The notes under the pieces: model-generated
What the model saw: the letters and a program-made list of their open reading frames with translations, nothing else
What the model was told of the DNA's origin: nothing
The model's database searches: none
Part shown: in pieces, positions 10,166 to 18,778 of the stretch
How the letters are laid out: each line of letters begins with the position of its first letter
Position numbering within the stretch: the stretch's first letter is position 1
Source of the DNA: Mycobacterium sp. E787
Lineage (GTDB): Bacteria > Actinomycetota > Actinomycetes > Mycobacteriales > Mycobacteriaceae
Assembly: GCF_001668725.1 (NCBI RefSeq)
Contig: NZ_LZKL01000085.1
Coordinates: 38,740-102,739, forward strand
Direction of reading: 5' to 3'
Length of the DNA stretch: 64,000 nt
Program-made: the position numbers and the translations under genes

Positions 10166-11587
10166 TCAGGCGACGGTGCGGAGGTAGCCGAGGGCATGTG
10201 CGGCCGCGTTCGCGCCGCACATGCCGTGGGCGCCGGGCCCGGGCGGGGTGGCGGCCGAGCAGATGTACATGCCCGGCACCCCAATGGTGTAGGGCGACAG
10301 GGTTATCCGCGGCCCGAACGTCAACTGGCGGATGTCCTTGGCTCCGGTCATGATGTCGCCGCCGACGAAGTTGGGGTTGTAGGCGTCCATCTGCGTCGTC
10401 GGGCGCACCGCGAGGCCGACGACGCGGTCGCGGAAACCCGGGGCGAACCGCTCGATCTGCGCGACGATCGCCTCGGTGGCGTCGCCGGCATAGCCGTTGG
10501 GCACGTGCGCGTAGCTCCACACGGGATGCGTATCGCCCACCGAGCGCTGCGGATCGGCCAGGTACTGCTGACCCACCAACACGAACGGGCGCTCCGGCAT
10601 CCGTCCGGCATGGATCTCCCGCTCGGTCGCGGCCAGCTCGGAGTAGGTCCCGGCCAGGTGCACCGTGCCCGCCCGATGCGCGTCGGCGTTGGTCCACGGC
10701 ACGCCGCCCTCGACGGCGAAGTCGACCTTGAACGCGCCGGGGCCACGGCGAAACCGCCTGAAGGAGCGCGAGATCCGGCGTGGAAGACGATCACCCACGA
10801 TCGCCGCGACGGCCTCCGGCGCCAGGTCGAACATCGTGACGTCAGCCGGCGGCAGCTGCGACGCCGCCTGAACCCGGACGCCCGTCGCGATCTTGCCGCC
10901 CAGGTCGGTCAGCAGCGCCACCATCGCGTTGGTGATCGCCTGCGACCCACCCTCGGCGACCGCCCAGCCGTGCCGGTGGCCGGCGGCGATGATGCCCATC
11001 CCGATGGCCGAGGTCATCGGGTAGTGCAGCGGCCGAAAAGTATGGGCCGCAACGCCGCCGAACAACGCCCGCCCCTCTTCGGTGCGGAAGAACCGGGCGA
11101 ACGTCGACCCGGGAAGCACGGTCGGGGCGCCGAACCGGGCCAGCATCAGCGGATGACGCGGGATCCGCAGCAGGGGCCGCATGATGTCCTCGCTCAGCGC
11201 GTCGAAGCGGGAAGCCGAGTAGCCGAACGCCAGCCTCCATCGCGATCCGTCGCGGCCGAGACCGGCCGCGGTCCGCGCCACCGAGCGGTGCAGGACGCCG
11301 GCACCGCCACCGTCGAGGGGGTGCACGCAATCGATCGCGGGCCACCGCCAGGTGAGGCCGTAGCGCTCCAGCCCGAAACGGCTCAGGAACGGTGAGCCGA
11401 CGGCCATCGGGTGGATCGCCGAGCAGTGGTCGTGCAGCAGACCCGGGACGATCGCCTCGCTGCTGCGCGCACCGCCGCCCACCTCGTCGGCGGCCTCGAG
11501 CACGGTGACCTGCACGCCCTCGGCCGCCAGGCAGATGGCGGCGGCGAGCCCGTTGGGGCCGCCGCCCACCACCAGCGCGGTTGTCAT
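10166..11587 (-). CDS. FAD-dependent oxidoreductase, phytoene-desaturase-like
   Basis: A 473-residue flavoprotein. The N-terminus carries the dinucleotide fold VVGGGPNGLAAAICLAAEG with the distal acid in TVLEAADEVGGGARS. The C-terminal FAD-binding region of the amine-oxidase/phytoene-desaturase group is GVPGMYICSAATPPGPGAHG. Start ATG 11587 overlaps the stop of the DUF3556 gene (ATGA), so the two are translationally coupled and probably act together at the membrane. No carotenoid genes such as crtB or crtE are nearby. A role in lipid or isoprenoid desaturation is inference. Confidence 0.88.
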   Translation of the reverse strand: MTTALVVGGGPNGLAAAICLAAEGVQVTVLEAADEVGGGARSSEAIVPGLLHDHCSAIHPMAVGSPFLSRFGLERYGLTWRWPAIDCVHPLDGGGAGVLHRSVARTAAGLGRDGSRWRLAFGYSASRFDALSEDIMRPLLRIPRHPLMLARFGAPTVLPGSTFARFFRTEEGRALFGGVAAHTFRPLHYPMTSAIGMGIIAAGHRHGWAVAEGGSQAITNAMVALLTDLGGKIATGVRVQAASQLPPADVTMFDLAPEAVAAIVGDRLPRRISRSFRRFRRGPGAFKVDFAVEGGVPWTNADAHRAGTVHLAGTYSELAATEREIHAGRMPERPFVLVGQQYLADPQRSVGDTHPVWSYAHVPNGYAGDATEAIVAQIERFAPGFRDRVVGLAVRPTTQMDAYNPNFVGGDIMTGAKDIRQLTFGPRITLSPYTIGVPGMYICSAATPPGPGAHGMCGANAAAHALGYLRTVA

Positions 11588-13368
11588 GTCAGTGAGCCCG
11601 CCTTGACCGCCGCCGTGCCCAGCAGCGACCAACCGACCTGAAGCGGGATAGGGCCGTTGGGCAGCCACGGTTGCTCGGCGACGGCGTCGGCCACCTTCCA
11701 TGTCCCCCGCTCAACGACCCCGAGCGCCGCGTCGATCAGCTTGTAGTGCTGCACGCCGCTGCCGAACGCCTCGGACTCGACCCAGGCGATGACGCACTCG
11801 CCCGGCTCGAACGCGGCTTCGCTCTGCGCGGCACGGATCAAGTCTTCATTGTGCAGGTGCCCATCGCCGAAATTGAAGCCGATGAGGGAATTGCACACGA
11901 ACTCACCCTCGCGCACGATGCGGGCGTCGACGTCGGGCAGGTGGGTCAACAGCAGCGAGAACAAGCCGCGCCCCTGGCTGTGCATGCTGCGCCAGGCGAT
12001 CGTCTTCTGCATGGTGACCTCTGCCCACTTCGGCTCGTAGCCGGCGGCGACGAACTGGTCGATCTGGTTGGCAGCGGTGCGGGTCACCCGGTTCAGTTTC
12101 TGCTCGGCGCCCGGCGTGAAGGCCCACATCGCCGAGGCCCAGTTGCCCGCGTACTGGCGCATCGACGGCAGGAAGGACACCTTGTCCGGCCGCAGGTTGC
12201 CCAGCACCGGGTAGAACACCAGGATGGCGGCGATCACCGGGGCGAGCCACGGTGGCGTCATGTCCCACGGGGCATAGCCGTTCCAGTTGGGGAACCCGAG
12301 GAACAGGAACACCGCGGTGTAGCCGAACACGACGTTCCATTCCAGCGGAACGGCCAGCGGGAACGTCGAAATGATGAACAAGTGGAATCCCACCATCAGC
12401 AGCGCCGCCGCCAGCGTCAGCCACTTGTTGGTGGAGAACAACAGGACGAGCGGGGCGACGATCTCGACCGTGGTGCCGTTGACGTGCGCCATGAACTTCG
12501 CCACCCGCGACGGCCGCATGTCGCGCCCGAAGTCGCGGTAGTGTGCCCGGCGCACCCGGGTGGGCAGGTAGATCGTGTTGCTGACCATCGGCGGGATGAC
12601 GTTGGCGAAGTGCTTACCGAATTTCGAGAAGCCGGCGCCGATCCACACCACCACGATCACCAGCTTCAGCGCGATGATCATGTTGACGAAAGGCGACGCG
12701 GCGAACACGACCAGAACCGGCAGATACTGTTCCCCTCGGGCGGCCAGGAAAACGGTCTTGTCGCGCAGCCCGATCAGCACCAGCAGCGCGATCGGCGCGA
12801 CCAACAGGGCCGGGTTCACGAGGCCGGAGGTGTTGTGCGGCAGAGCTTTTGTCAACGATTCGCTGTGCACACCGGGTGATAGCAGCGCGACGGCCAGGGT
12901 GACCAACAGCGCCAGGTACACCGCGATGTCGAACCAGGTCCGCCGGTCACCTCGCGTGAACGGCACCCACTTCCACGGCCGCAGCCGGATGGTGCCGGGC
13001 CGGGCCCAGAACAGAATGCCGCCGGTCATCGGCTTGACCTTGCCGGCCAACGGACCCCAGGAACCGGCCACGCCGATGGCCTCGAGTAGCACCGTCCACA
13101 GGATCACCTTCTGGTAGACGATCGGTTGGTTCCACCACTGCGTGACATGCCAGAAGGCCGGCAGCCCCGAGGTCGCCGTCGCGACCGTGATGCCGCCGAT
13201 GGCGAAGAAAACGACCAGCTTGAGGATGTAGATGGCGTGCACCATCTTGGGCGAGCCGAAGCCCTTTTCGCCCCAATCGAGGGCGAGGATCCGCATCCGC
13301 TCCATCAGCGGCTTCTGCAGGAAGGTGTCCGGGTCGACCGCGGCGAGATCTGGCTGTTTGAATCCCAT
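11584..13368 (-). CDS. DUF3556 family integral membrane protein
   Basis: A 594-residue membrane protein. After a cytosolic N-terminus (MGFKQPDLAAVDPDTF) there are many hydrophobic helices between about residues 50 and 410, such as LKLVVFFAIGGITVATA, IALLVLIGL and LVLLFSTNKW. A soluble C-terminal domain of about 180 residues follows (NSLIGFNFGDGHLHNED). This is the DUF3556 layout, of unknown biochemical function. Its last codon overlaps the FAD oxidoreductase start, implying a membrane-linked redox pair. A divergent PucR regulator starts 140 bp away, with a shared 15-bp motif between them. Confidence 0.85.
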   Translation of the reverse strand: MGFKQPDLAAVDPDTFLQKPLMERMRILALDWGEKGFGSPKMVHAIYILKLVVFFAIGGITVATATSGLPAFWHVTQWWNQPIVYQKVILWTVLLEAIGVAGSWGPLAGKVKPMTGGILFWARPGTIRLRPWKWVPFTRGDRRTWFDIAVYLALLVTLAVALLSPGVHSESLTKALPHNTSGLVNPALLVAPIALLVLIGLRDKTVFLAARGEQYLPVLVVFAASPFVNMIIALKLVIVVVWIGAGFSKFGKHFANVIPPMVSNTIYLPTRVRRAHYRDFGRDMRPSRVAKFMAHVNGTTVEIVAPLVLLFSTNKWLTLAAALLMVGFHLFIISTFPLAVPLEWNVVFGYTAVFLFLGFPNWNGYAPWDMTPPWLAPVIAAILVFYPVLGNLRPDKVSFLPSMRQYAGNWASAMWAFTPGAEQKLNRVTRTAANQIDQFVAAGYEPKWAEVTMQKTIAWRSMHSQGRGLFSLLLTHLPDVDARIVREGEFVCNSLIGFNFGDGHLHNEDLIRAAQSEAAFEPGECVIAWVESEAFGSGVQHYKLIDAALGVVERGTWKVADAVAEQPWLPNGPIPLQVGWSLLGTAAVKAGSLT

Positions 13369-13470
13369 TTCCTTCGCTCCTTCGGCTTCGGGAGTAACCG
13401 TGGCGACAAAGCTAGGCGCGGAGTGCGGCGCGACACAGTCGCGAAGCGACAAAACCGCCCACCGCAGTTA

Positions 13471-13485
13471 TCGCCAGAAGACAAC
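13471..13485 (+). promoter_or_regulatory. 15-bp motif, copy A (candidate PucR-regulon operator)
   Basis: TCGCCAGAAGACAAC lies 22 bases before the PucR gene start in the DUF3556/PucR divergent space. A 14-of-15 match in the opposite orientation lies at 15164-15178, between the small membrane gene and the HdeD-like gene. GCGACAAA also occurs at 13403-13410, 13446-13453 and 15175-15182. The recurrence in two regulatory regions, and in no coding sequence I noticed, suggests a shared regulator. Confidence 0.45.
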
Positions 13486-13507
13486 GTCGGCGTCTAACGT
13501 CATTGAG

Positions 13508-14806
13508 GTGAAGAAATCGCACGTCGACGCCCCGGACGCCGACGTGGGGGTGCGGGGTTACGTCGCCGAGGTCGCCGGCCGACTGCACCGCAGATTGGCC
13601 GACGTGACGTCTGAGATTCATCGCGCCCTCGAGGAACAGATCCCGGATCTGCCGCGCGAGCCGCGGATCACGGAGTTGCTCGGTGCCAGCGTCGAGGGAA
13701 ACGTCGACACGATGCTGCACGCGCTGCGCTACGACATCGCGGTCGAGCGCGTTGAGGCGCCGACCGCCGCGCTCGAGTATGCCCGCCGGCTGGCGCAACA
13801 CGGGGTGCCGGTCAACGCGTTGGTGCGTGCCTACCGGCTCGGTCAGCGCCGGATGAACGAGCTGGTATTCGCCGAGCTGCACGCGGTCGACATCCCCGAC
13901 TCGGCGCGGGTGGCGGTGATCGAGGCGATGAGCGCCGCGATGTTCGCCTACATCGACTGGATGTCGCAACAGGTCGTGGCGGTGTACGAAGAAGAGCGCG
14001 AACGATGGCTGGACAACCAGAACAGCCTTCGCGGTATGCGGGTGCGTGAAGTGTTGTCGTCCAACAGGGTTGTCGACATCGACGCGGCCACCACGGTGAT
14101 CCGTTATCCGCTGCGGTGGCACCACGTGGGCCTCATCATGTGGTACCCGGATCAGGGCGACGCGGGCGACGAACTCACGCGGCTGCAACGGTTCATGCGC
14201 GATCTGGCCGACGCGGTCGCCGCCGATGCGGGGCCGCTCTTCGTCCCCGCCGACCAAAGCTGCGCGTGGGCGTGGCTGCCCTTCCGCGCCGCGGCCGCCG
14301 ACGTCGTCGAGAAGGTCCGGCGCTTCGCCCTGGGCCGGTCGGATTCGCCGAATGTCGCGATTGGAACGACGGGGGCCGGCGTCGAGGGCTTTCGCCGCTC
14401 CCACCGTGCGGCGGTCGAGGCCCGCGGCGTCGCGATGGTCGCCCAGCGGACGGCCTCGTCGGGTCCGGCGGTGATCGCCGCGGCCGATCCGGGCCTCTCC
14501 GTCGTGGCCCGCCTGGGCGGCGACGTGGCGGGCACCCGGGAATGGGTGGCGAGCGTGCTCGGCGACCTCGCGAGCGACAGCGACAACGACGCGCGGCTAC
14601 GGGAGACTTTGCGGATATTTCTGGGCTGCGGTTCCAGTTACAAATTGGCCGCCGAGGAGCTCAACATGCACTTCAACTCGGTGAAATACCGAGTGGGCCG
14701 GGCCGTCGCCCGGCGCGGACGGGAGATCGGCGCTGACCGGCTCGATGTGGAACTGGCGTTGCAAGCATGCCACTGGTACGGGAGCGCGGTGCTGCAGCCC
14801 AAATGA
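13508..14806 (+). CDS. PucR/CdaR-type transcriptional regulator (first copy)
   Basis: A 432-residue regulator. The N-terminal half is a helical sensory domain. A GGDEF-like/RsbT-like middle follows, and the C-terminal PucR helix-turn-helix is LRETLRIFLGCGSSYKLAAE then LNMHFNSVKYRVGR. The GTG at 13508 is chosen because protein-like codon use begins near it. It is divergent from the DUF3556-oxidoreductase pair, which it may control. Mycobacterial PucR-like proteins often sit beside lipid genes, but ligands are mostly unknown. A second family member lies 1.1 kb downstream on the other strand. Confidence 0.85.
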   Translation: MKKSHVDAPDADVGVRGYVAEVAGRLHRRLADVTSEIHRALEEQIPDLPREPRITELLGASVEGNVDTMLHALRYDIAVERVEAPTAALEYARRLAQHGVPVNALVRAYRLGQRRMNELVFAELHAVDIPDSARVAVIEAMSAAMFAYIDWMSQQVVAVYEEERERWLDNQNSLRGMRVREVLSSNRVVDIDAATTVIRYPLRWHHVGLIMWYPDQGDAGDELTRLQRFMRDLADAVAADAGPLFVPADQSCAWAWLPFRAAAADVVEKVRRFALGRSDSPNVAIGTTGAGVEGFRRSHRAAVEARGVAMVAQRTASSGPAVIAAADPGLSVVARLGGDVAGTREWVASVLGDLASDSDNDARLRETLRIFLGCGSSYKLAAEELNMHFNSVKYRVGRAVARRGREIGADRLDVELALQACHWYGSAVLQPK

Positions 14807-14820
14807 GCCGGCCGGCGGCA

Positions 14821-15018
14821 TCACCCCGCGGCGGGAATGGCGACGCGACGGGAGACCAGGAGCCGCGGGAGGCGCACCCTCGACACCGCGCGCAGTGGCC
14901 GCGCCGAGCGCCAATCGCGCAGAAAATGGACCGCATGGATGGTCGCCGGAATCAGGACGGGCGTGAAGACGCCCATGACGTAGATCATGATCACGAGCAT
15001 CGATTCAAACATCATCAA
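14821..15018 (-). CDS. Small membrane protein of unknown function
   Basis: A 65-residue protein. Residues about 5-32 form one hydrophobic segment (SMLVIMIYVMGVFTPVLIPA), followed by a basic tail with ten arginines, fitting an inner-membrane protein with a cytosolic C-terminus. A GAGGA ribosome site lies about 12 bases upstream, with three consecutive ATG codons at the start. It converges with the first PucR gene, 14 bp away, and is divergent from the HdeD-like gene. No family is recognised; it may be a real accessory subunit or a chance frame. Confidence 0.5.
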   Translation of the reverse strand: MMMFESMLVIMIYVMGVFTPVLIPATIHAVHFLRDWRSARPLRAVSRVRLPRLLVSRRVAIPAAG

Positions 15019-15163
15019 CCTGCGCTTCCTCGCTGAGTGGAATCGAATTGGTTGTGGCGGTTGCGAATTGGTCCAGCCAGGATCGATTCGGCGGTTCGTC
15101 GCAGAACGTAGCGGCGCCGCTCCGGTGCGGCGATGTCGCGGGACGACGAAGTTGCGACGCGTT

Positions 15164-15178
15164 GTTGTCTTCGGGCGA
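15164..15178 (-). promoter_or_regulatory. 15-bp motif, copy B (candidate PucR-regulon operator)
   Basis: On the minus strand this reads TCGCCCGAAGACAAC, one base different from copy A at 13471. It lies 126 bases before the HdeD-like start and 145 before the small membrane gene start. It overlaps the GCGACAAA element at 15175-15182. The surrounding 286-bp non-coding space holds no other recognised feature. Confidence 0.45.
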
Positions 15179-15304
15179 CAAATGGATGCGGCGCTGATCC
15201 GTTATCGCTGAGCGGGGCGCATTGTTGGCCATGACATTGCGCGTTGCCGAATTGTGTCCAAAAGGCCCTATACGTTTGCCACCGAGAAGGCAAATCATAT
15301 TTAC

Positions 15305-15901
15305 ATGACAACTACCGAGAACACTGTTTTCGAGCGTCCGCTGCAGCAGTTGGCACGTAGCGCGTGGCAATTGACTCTGTTTATCGGCATCGTGGCCATC
15401 GCACTCGGTGTCATTGTGTTGGCCTGGCCGGGCAAGACCCTGTTCGTGGCCGGCGTGCTGTTCGGTATCTACCTGGTGGTGTCCGGGATCGGCTACATGT
15501 TCGCCGCTTTCGGAACCCACATCGGGGCCGCGATGCGGGTGTTGGCCTTCCTCACCGGCGCCGTGTCGGTGGTGCTCGGCGTCTTCTGTTTCCGCGACAA
15601 ATTCGAGGCGGTCTGGCTGCTGGCCCTGTGGATCGGCATCAGCTGGGTGTTCCGCGGGATGACGCTGCTCGCCGCGGCGCTGTCCTTCGATCACCTGCCC
15701 GGTCGCGGCTGGCAGATACTCTCCGGCATCATCATCGTCGCCGGCGGCGTGGTGCTGATCATCTACCCGATGGATTCGATCGCGGTCCTGACCCTGGTCG
15801 CCGGTTGCTGGCTGATCGCGATAGGCATCGTGGACATCGTCAGCGGGTTCCAGGTTCGCCACCAGGCGAAGCAGGTGGCGCAATCGGTCGGGGCCCGTTA
15901 G
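15305..15901 (+). CDS. HdeD-family (DUF308) membrane protein
   Basis: A 198-residue protein with about six transmembrane helices in paired repeats, such as [35 protein letters not shown] and IIIVAGGVVLIIYPMDS. This is the DUF308/HdeD layout. HdeD is linked to acid resistance in E. coli, but mycobacterial members are uncharacterised. The ATG at 15305 begins MTTTENTVFE. Its end overlaps the convergent second PucR gene by four bases. The upstream region has one copy of the shared 15-bp motif, suggesting common control with the DUF3556 locus. Confidence 0.87.
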   Translation: MTTTENTVFERPLQQLARSAWQLTLFIGIVAIALGVIVLAWPGKTLFVAGVLFGIYLVVSGIGYMFAAFGTHIGAAMRVLAFLTGAVSVVLGVFCFRDKFEAVWLLALWIGISWVFRGMTLLAAALSFDHLPGRGWQILSGIIIVAGGVVLIIYPMDSIAVLTLVAGCWLIAIGIVDIVSGFQVRHQAKQVAQSVGAR

Positions 15902-17121
15902 GGCAGGCGCCGCTCCACCTCGAGCGCCAGGCACAGCTCGGCGAGATCCCTTGGCCGCGAGAGTGATCGGCCGGTCAGCTCCTCGATGCGGCGCAGCCGG
16001 TGCCGCACCGTGTTGGGGTGGCAGAAGATCTTCGCCGCGGTGTCGTTGGCCGAGCCGCCCGCCTCTACCCAGGCCCGGAACGTGTCGAGCAGGATGGCAC
16101 GTTCCTCGGCGGGCAGCTCGTCGAGGCGCGACAGCACCAGGTTCTTGATCTTCGCCATCACCTCGGGCGCGCTGACCGCCGCGACGGCCAGGGGGGTGTC
16201 GTCGAACAACGAAACCAGCGACTCGCCGGAGGGCTTGCCGGTGACCGCGAGCCTGGCCAATCGCAATGCGTCGCTGGTCTCGGCCAGATCGCGAAACGTC
16301 GGGCTGATGCCGACCCGCGCCGTCGCGGCCTCACCCAGCACCTCGACGAGGATGCCCATGCCGGCGGCCGTCCGCGGCCCGCGCAGGTGGACGATGCCCA
16401 CCTGCAGGTCGGGCAACAGCCGCCACGCGGACCGAATGTCCCTTGCCGACAGCTTGTTTTCGATCGCCGGCAACCCCAGCCGCCCGATCGCGGGCAGCTC
16501 GGCGGCCACCACGACGTAGGGTCCGGAGGTGGGCAGCCGAAGTAAATCGGCTGCCTCCCAAAGGCTTTGCCGGTCGGTGATCCGATGAGCCAGCAGCGCC
16601 TCGACCAACGCCGATCGCTCTTCCTCGCGCTCGATGATCTGCGTGGTCAGCTGCTGGCGGTAGGCGCTGGCCATCGCCTGGGTGAACGTCTCCTGGGCAA
16701 AGAAGATCCGCGCGGTGGCGTCCAGTATGGCGTCGGTGGGTATGCCCGCGGCGCGGGCGACGGCGAGGGTCTCCTCCCACACGAACCGAAACCCGATGCG
16801 GTAGGCGGTCATCACCGCCGGCAGCGGCACCCCGGCGATCGCACGCTCGGTGCCGGTGCGCTCGGCGGGCGAGACGTCGACATCGGCGCCGCGGGTGAGC
16901 GAGTCGAAGATGAACGCCACGTTCGCCGCACAGCTTTCGGCGACCTGTTCCTTGGTGACGACCGTGCCGTCGCGGTAGGCGTCGATTTCACGGCAGAGCA
17001 GGTCGGCCATCGCTCGTCCCAGTTTCGGGGCGCGGGACGTCATCAGCTTGCTGAGCTCCACGACGTGCGGGTCCGCCGCCGCATCAGGTCGGACGCCGCG
17101 GTGCTCCGATGCCACGCCCAT
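15898..17121 (-). CDS. PucR-type transcriptional regulator (second copy)
   Basis: A 407-residue regulator with a helical N-terminal sensor domain (SKLMTSRAPKLGRAMADLL), a GGDEF-like middle and a C-terminal PucR helix-turn-helix (GGSANDTAAKIFCHPNTVRH then RLRRIEELTGRSL). It is related in layout to the first copy, but the domain sequences differ clearly. It is divergent from the FadD/PHA-synthase-like operon across a 143-bp gap, the usual position of a local regulator, so an acyl-CoA or fatty-acid ligand is plausible. That ligand is inference from position. Confidence 0.87.
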   Translation of the reverse strand: MGVASEHRGVRPDAAADPHVVELSKLMTSRAPKLGRAMADLLCREIDAYRDGTVVTKEQVAESCAANVAFIFDSLTRGADVDVSPAERTGTERAIAGVPLPAVMTAYRIGFRFVWEETLAVARAAGIPTDAILDATARIFFAQETFTQAMASAYRQQLTTQIIEREEERSALVEALLAHRITDRQSLWEAADLLRLPTSGPYVVVAAELPAIGRLGLPAIENKLSARDIRSAWRLLPDLQVGIVHLRGPRTAAGMGILVEVLGEAATARVGISPTFRDLAETSDALRLARLAVTGKPSGESLVSLFDDTPLAVAAVSAPEVMAKIKNLVLSRLDELPAEERAILLDTFRAWVEAGGSANDTAAKIFCHPNTVRHRLRRIEELTGRSLSRPRDLAELCLALEVERRLP

Positions 17122-17264
17122 ACCGCAAACCTTAAGCCCCGGGACCGCCGAATGTGACCGCTCACACCGAACGGGGTCGGCTGTTGTTTGCGCGAACATT
17201 GTGGCCAGGGGTGCCCTGGATCACGCTTGAAGCACGCACCATTGGCACGTCCCGGAGGCATCCC

Positions 17265-18776
17265 ATGACCGCTCTGAGCGCCGATCTCGCCGCGTCGAAG
17301 AATCGTCACCCACGAGGCGTGGCGCTGCGGTGCGGCGACCTGCAGCTCACCTACGCCGAATTCGACGACGCGGCGGCCCGGGTGGCGACGCTGCTGGAGC
17401 GGGCGGGGATCGAGCCGGGCGACCGGGTGGGCGTGATGCTGCCCAACACGCCCGCCTTCGCCATCGCCTTCTACGGCATCGCCTATCGCGGCGCCGTCGC
17501 CGTACCGATGAATCCCCTGCTCAAGGCCCGCGAGATCGCCTATTACCTGTCCAACAGCGGCGCCAAGGCCATGTTCGCGACGCCGGCCTTCGCCGAGGAG
17601 GTCACCGCCGGGGCGGCCGGGACCGGGGTGCAGTGCTGGCTCGTTGACGACGCCGGGCTGGCCGACCTCATCGCCGACCTGCCCGCCCAGGGCTCCCCGG
17701 TACCGCGCGACGACGAGGACGTCGCGGTCATCCTGCACACCTCCGGGACCACCGGTAAGCCCAAGGGCGCCATGCTCACCCACGGCAATCTCCGGCGCAA
17801 CGCCGACGTCAGCGTCCGCACCCTGATCGACACCGGGCCGGACGACGTGGTGATGGGCTGCCTGCCGCTGTTTCACGTCTTCGGCCTGACCTGTGGCCTC
17901 AACGGCGCCGTCCGCGCCGGCGCGACGTTGACGCTGATCCCGCGGTTCGACCCGCACAAGGCGCTCGAGGTGATCGAGCGCGACGCCGTCACCGTCTTCC
18001 AGGGCGTGCCGACGATGTATTCGGCACTGCTGGCCGTGGCGGCCGACGCCGCGCCGGGGGCGGCGCGCAGCCTGCGGATCTGCGTCTCCGGCGGCGCGGC
18101 GCTGCCGGTCCAGGTGCTCACCGACTTCGAAAAGGCGTTCGGCTGCCCGGTTCTCGAGGGGTACGGGCTCTCCGAGAGCTCCCCGGTGGCGGCGTTCAAT
18201 CACCCGAACCGGCCGCGCAAGGCCGGTTCGATCGGGACCCCGATCGAGGGTGTCGAGATGCGGGTGGTCGACCTCGACGGCGTCGAGGTGCCGCAGGGGC
18301 AGGCGGGCGAGGTGCAGATCCGCGGCCACAACGTGATGAAGGGCTACTGGAACCTGCCGGAGGCCACCGCGACCACCATCACCGCCGACGGCTGGCTGAA
18401 CACCGGCGACGTCGGCCGGGTCGACGAGGACGGCTACTTCTACATCGTCGACCGGACCAAGGACATGATCATCCGCGGCGGGTACAACGTCTATCCCCGC
18501 GAGATCGAGGAGGTGCTCTACGAGCATCCGGCGGTGGCCGAAGCCGCCGTCGTCGGCGTCCCGCACGATTCCCTCGGCGAGGAGGTCGGCGCCGCCGTCG
18601 CGCTCAAGGAGGGCGCAGCCGTCGAGCCCGAAGAGTTGGTCGAGTACGTCAAGGCGCGGGTGGCCGCCTACAAATACCCGCGCCTGGTGTGGCTCCTCGA
18701 CACCTTGCCCAAGGGACCCACCGGCAAGGTCCTCAAGCGCGAAATCACCGTTCCGACAACCGAAAGCACGCGATAA
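17265..18776 (+). CDS. Long-chain fatty-acid-CoA ligase (FadD type)
   Basis: A 503-residue AMP-forming ligase activating carboxylic acids to acyl-CoA or acyl-AMP. The A3 P-loop is VILHTSGTTGKPKGAMLTHG; A5 is GYGLSESSP; the hinge region is WLNTGDVGRVDEDGYFYIVD followed by the RTKDMIIRGGYNVYP core. The catalytic lysine near the C-terminus is in PTGKVLKREI. All motifs are intact. Start ATG 17265 has ggagg seven bases upstream. The PHA-synthase-like gene starts two bases after its stop, so the ligase probably supplies acyl-CoA to the polymerase-like enzyme. Confidence 0.93.
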   Translation: MTALSADLAASKNRHPRGVALRCGDLQLTYAEFDDAAARVATLLERAGIEPGDRVGVMLPNTPAFAIAFYGIAYRGAVAVPMNPLLKAREIAYYLSNSGAKAMFATPAFAEEVTAGAAGTGVQCWLVDDAGLADLIADLPAQGSPVPRDDEDVAVILHTSGTTGKPKGAMLTHGNLRRNADVSVRTLIDTGPDDVVMGCLPLFHVFGLTCGLNGAVRAGATLTLIPRFDPHKALEVIERDAVTVFQGVPTMYSALLAVAADAAPGAARSLRICVSGGAALPVQVLTDFEKAFGCPVLEGYGLSESSPVAAFNHPNRPRKAGSIGTPIEGVEMRVVDLDGVEVPQGQAGEVQIRGHNVMKGYWNLPEATATTITADGWLNTGDVGRVDEDGYFYIVDRTKDMIIRGGYNVYPREIEEVLYEHPAVAEAAVVGVPHDSLGEEVGAAVALKEGAAVEPEELVEYVKARVAAYKYPRLVWLLDTLPKGPTGKVLKREITVPTTESTR

Positions 18777-18778
18777 CC

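Noticed and set aside
17122..17264. A third copy of the 15-bp motif between the second PucR gene and fadD
   Set aside because: The segment gttgtttgcgcgaa is loosely similar but differs at several positions, so I do not count it as a copy.
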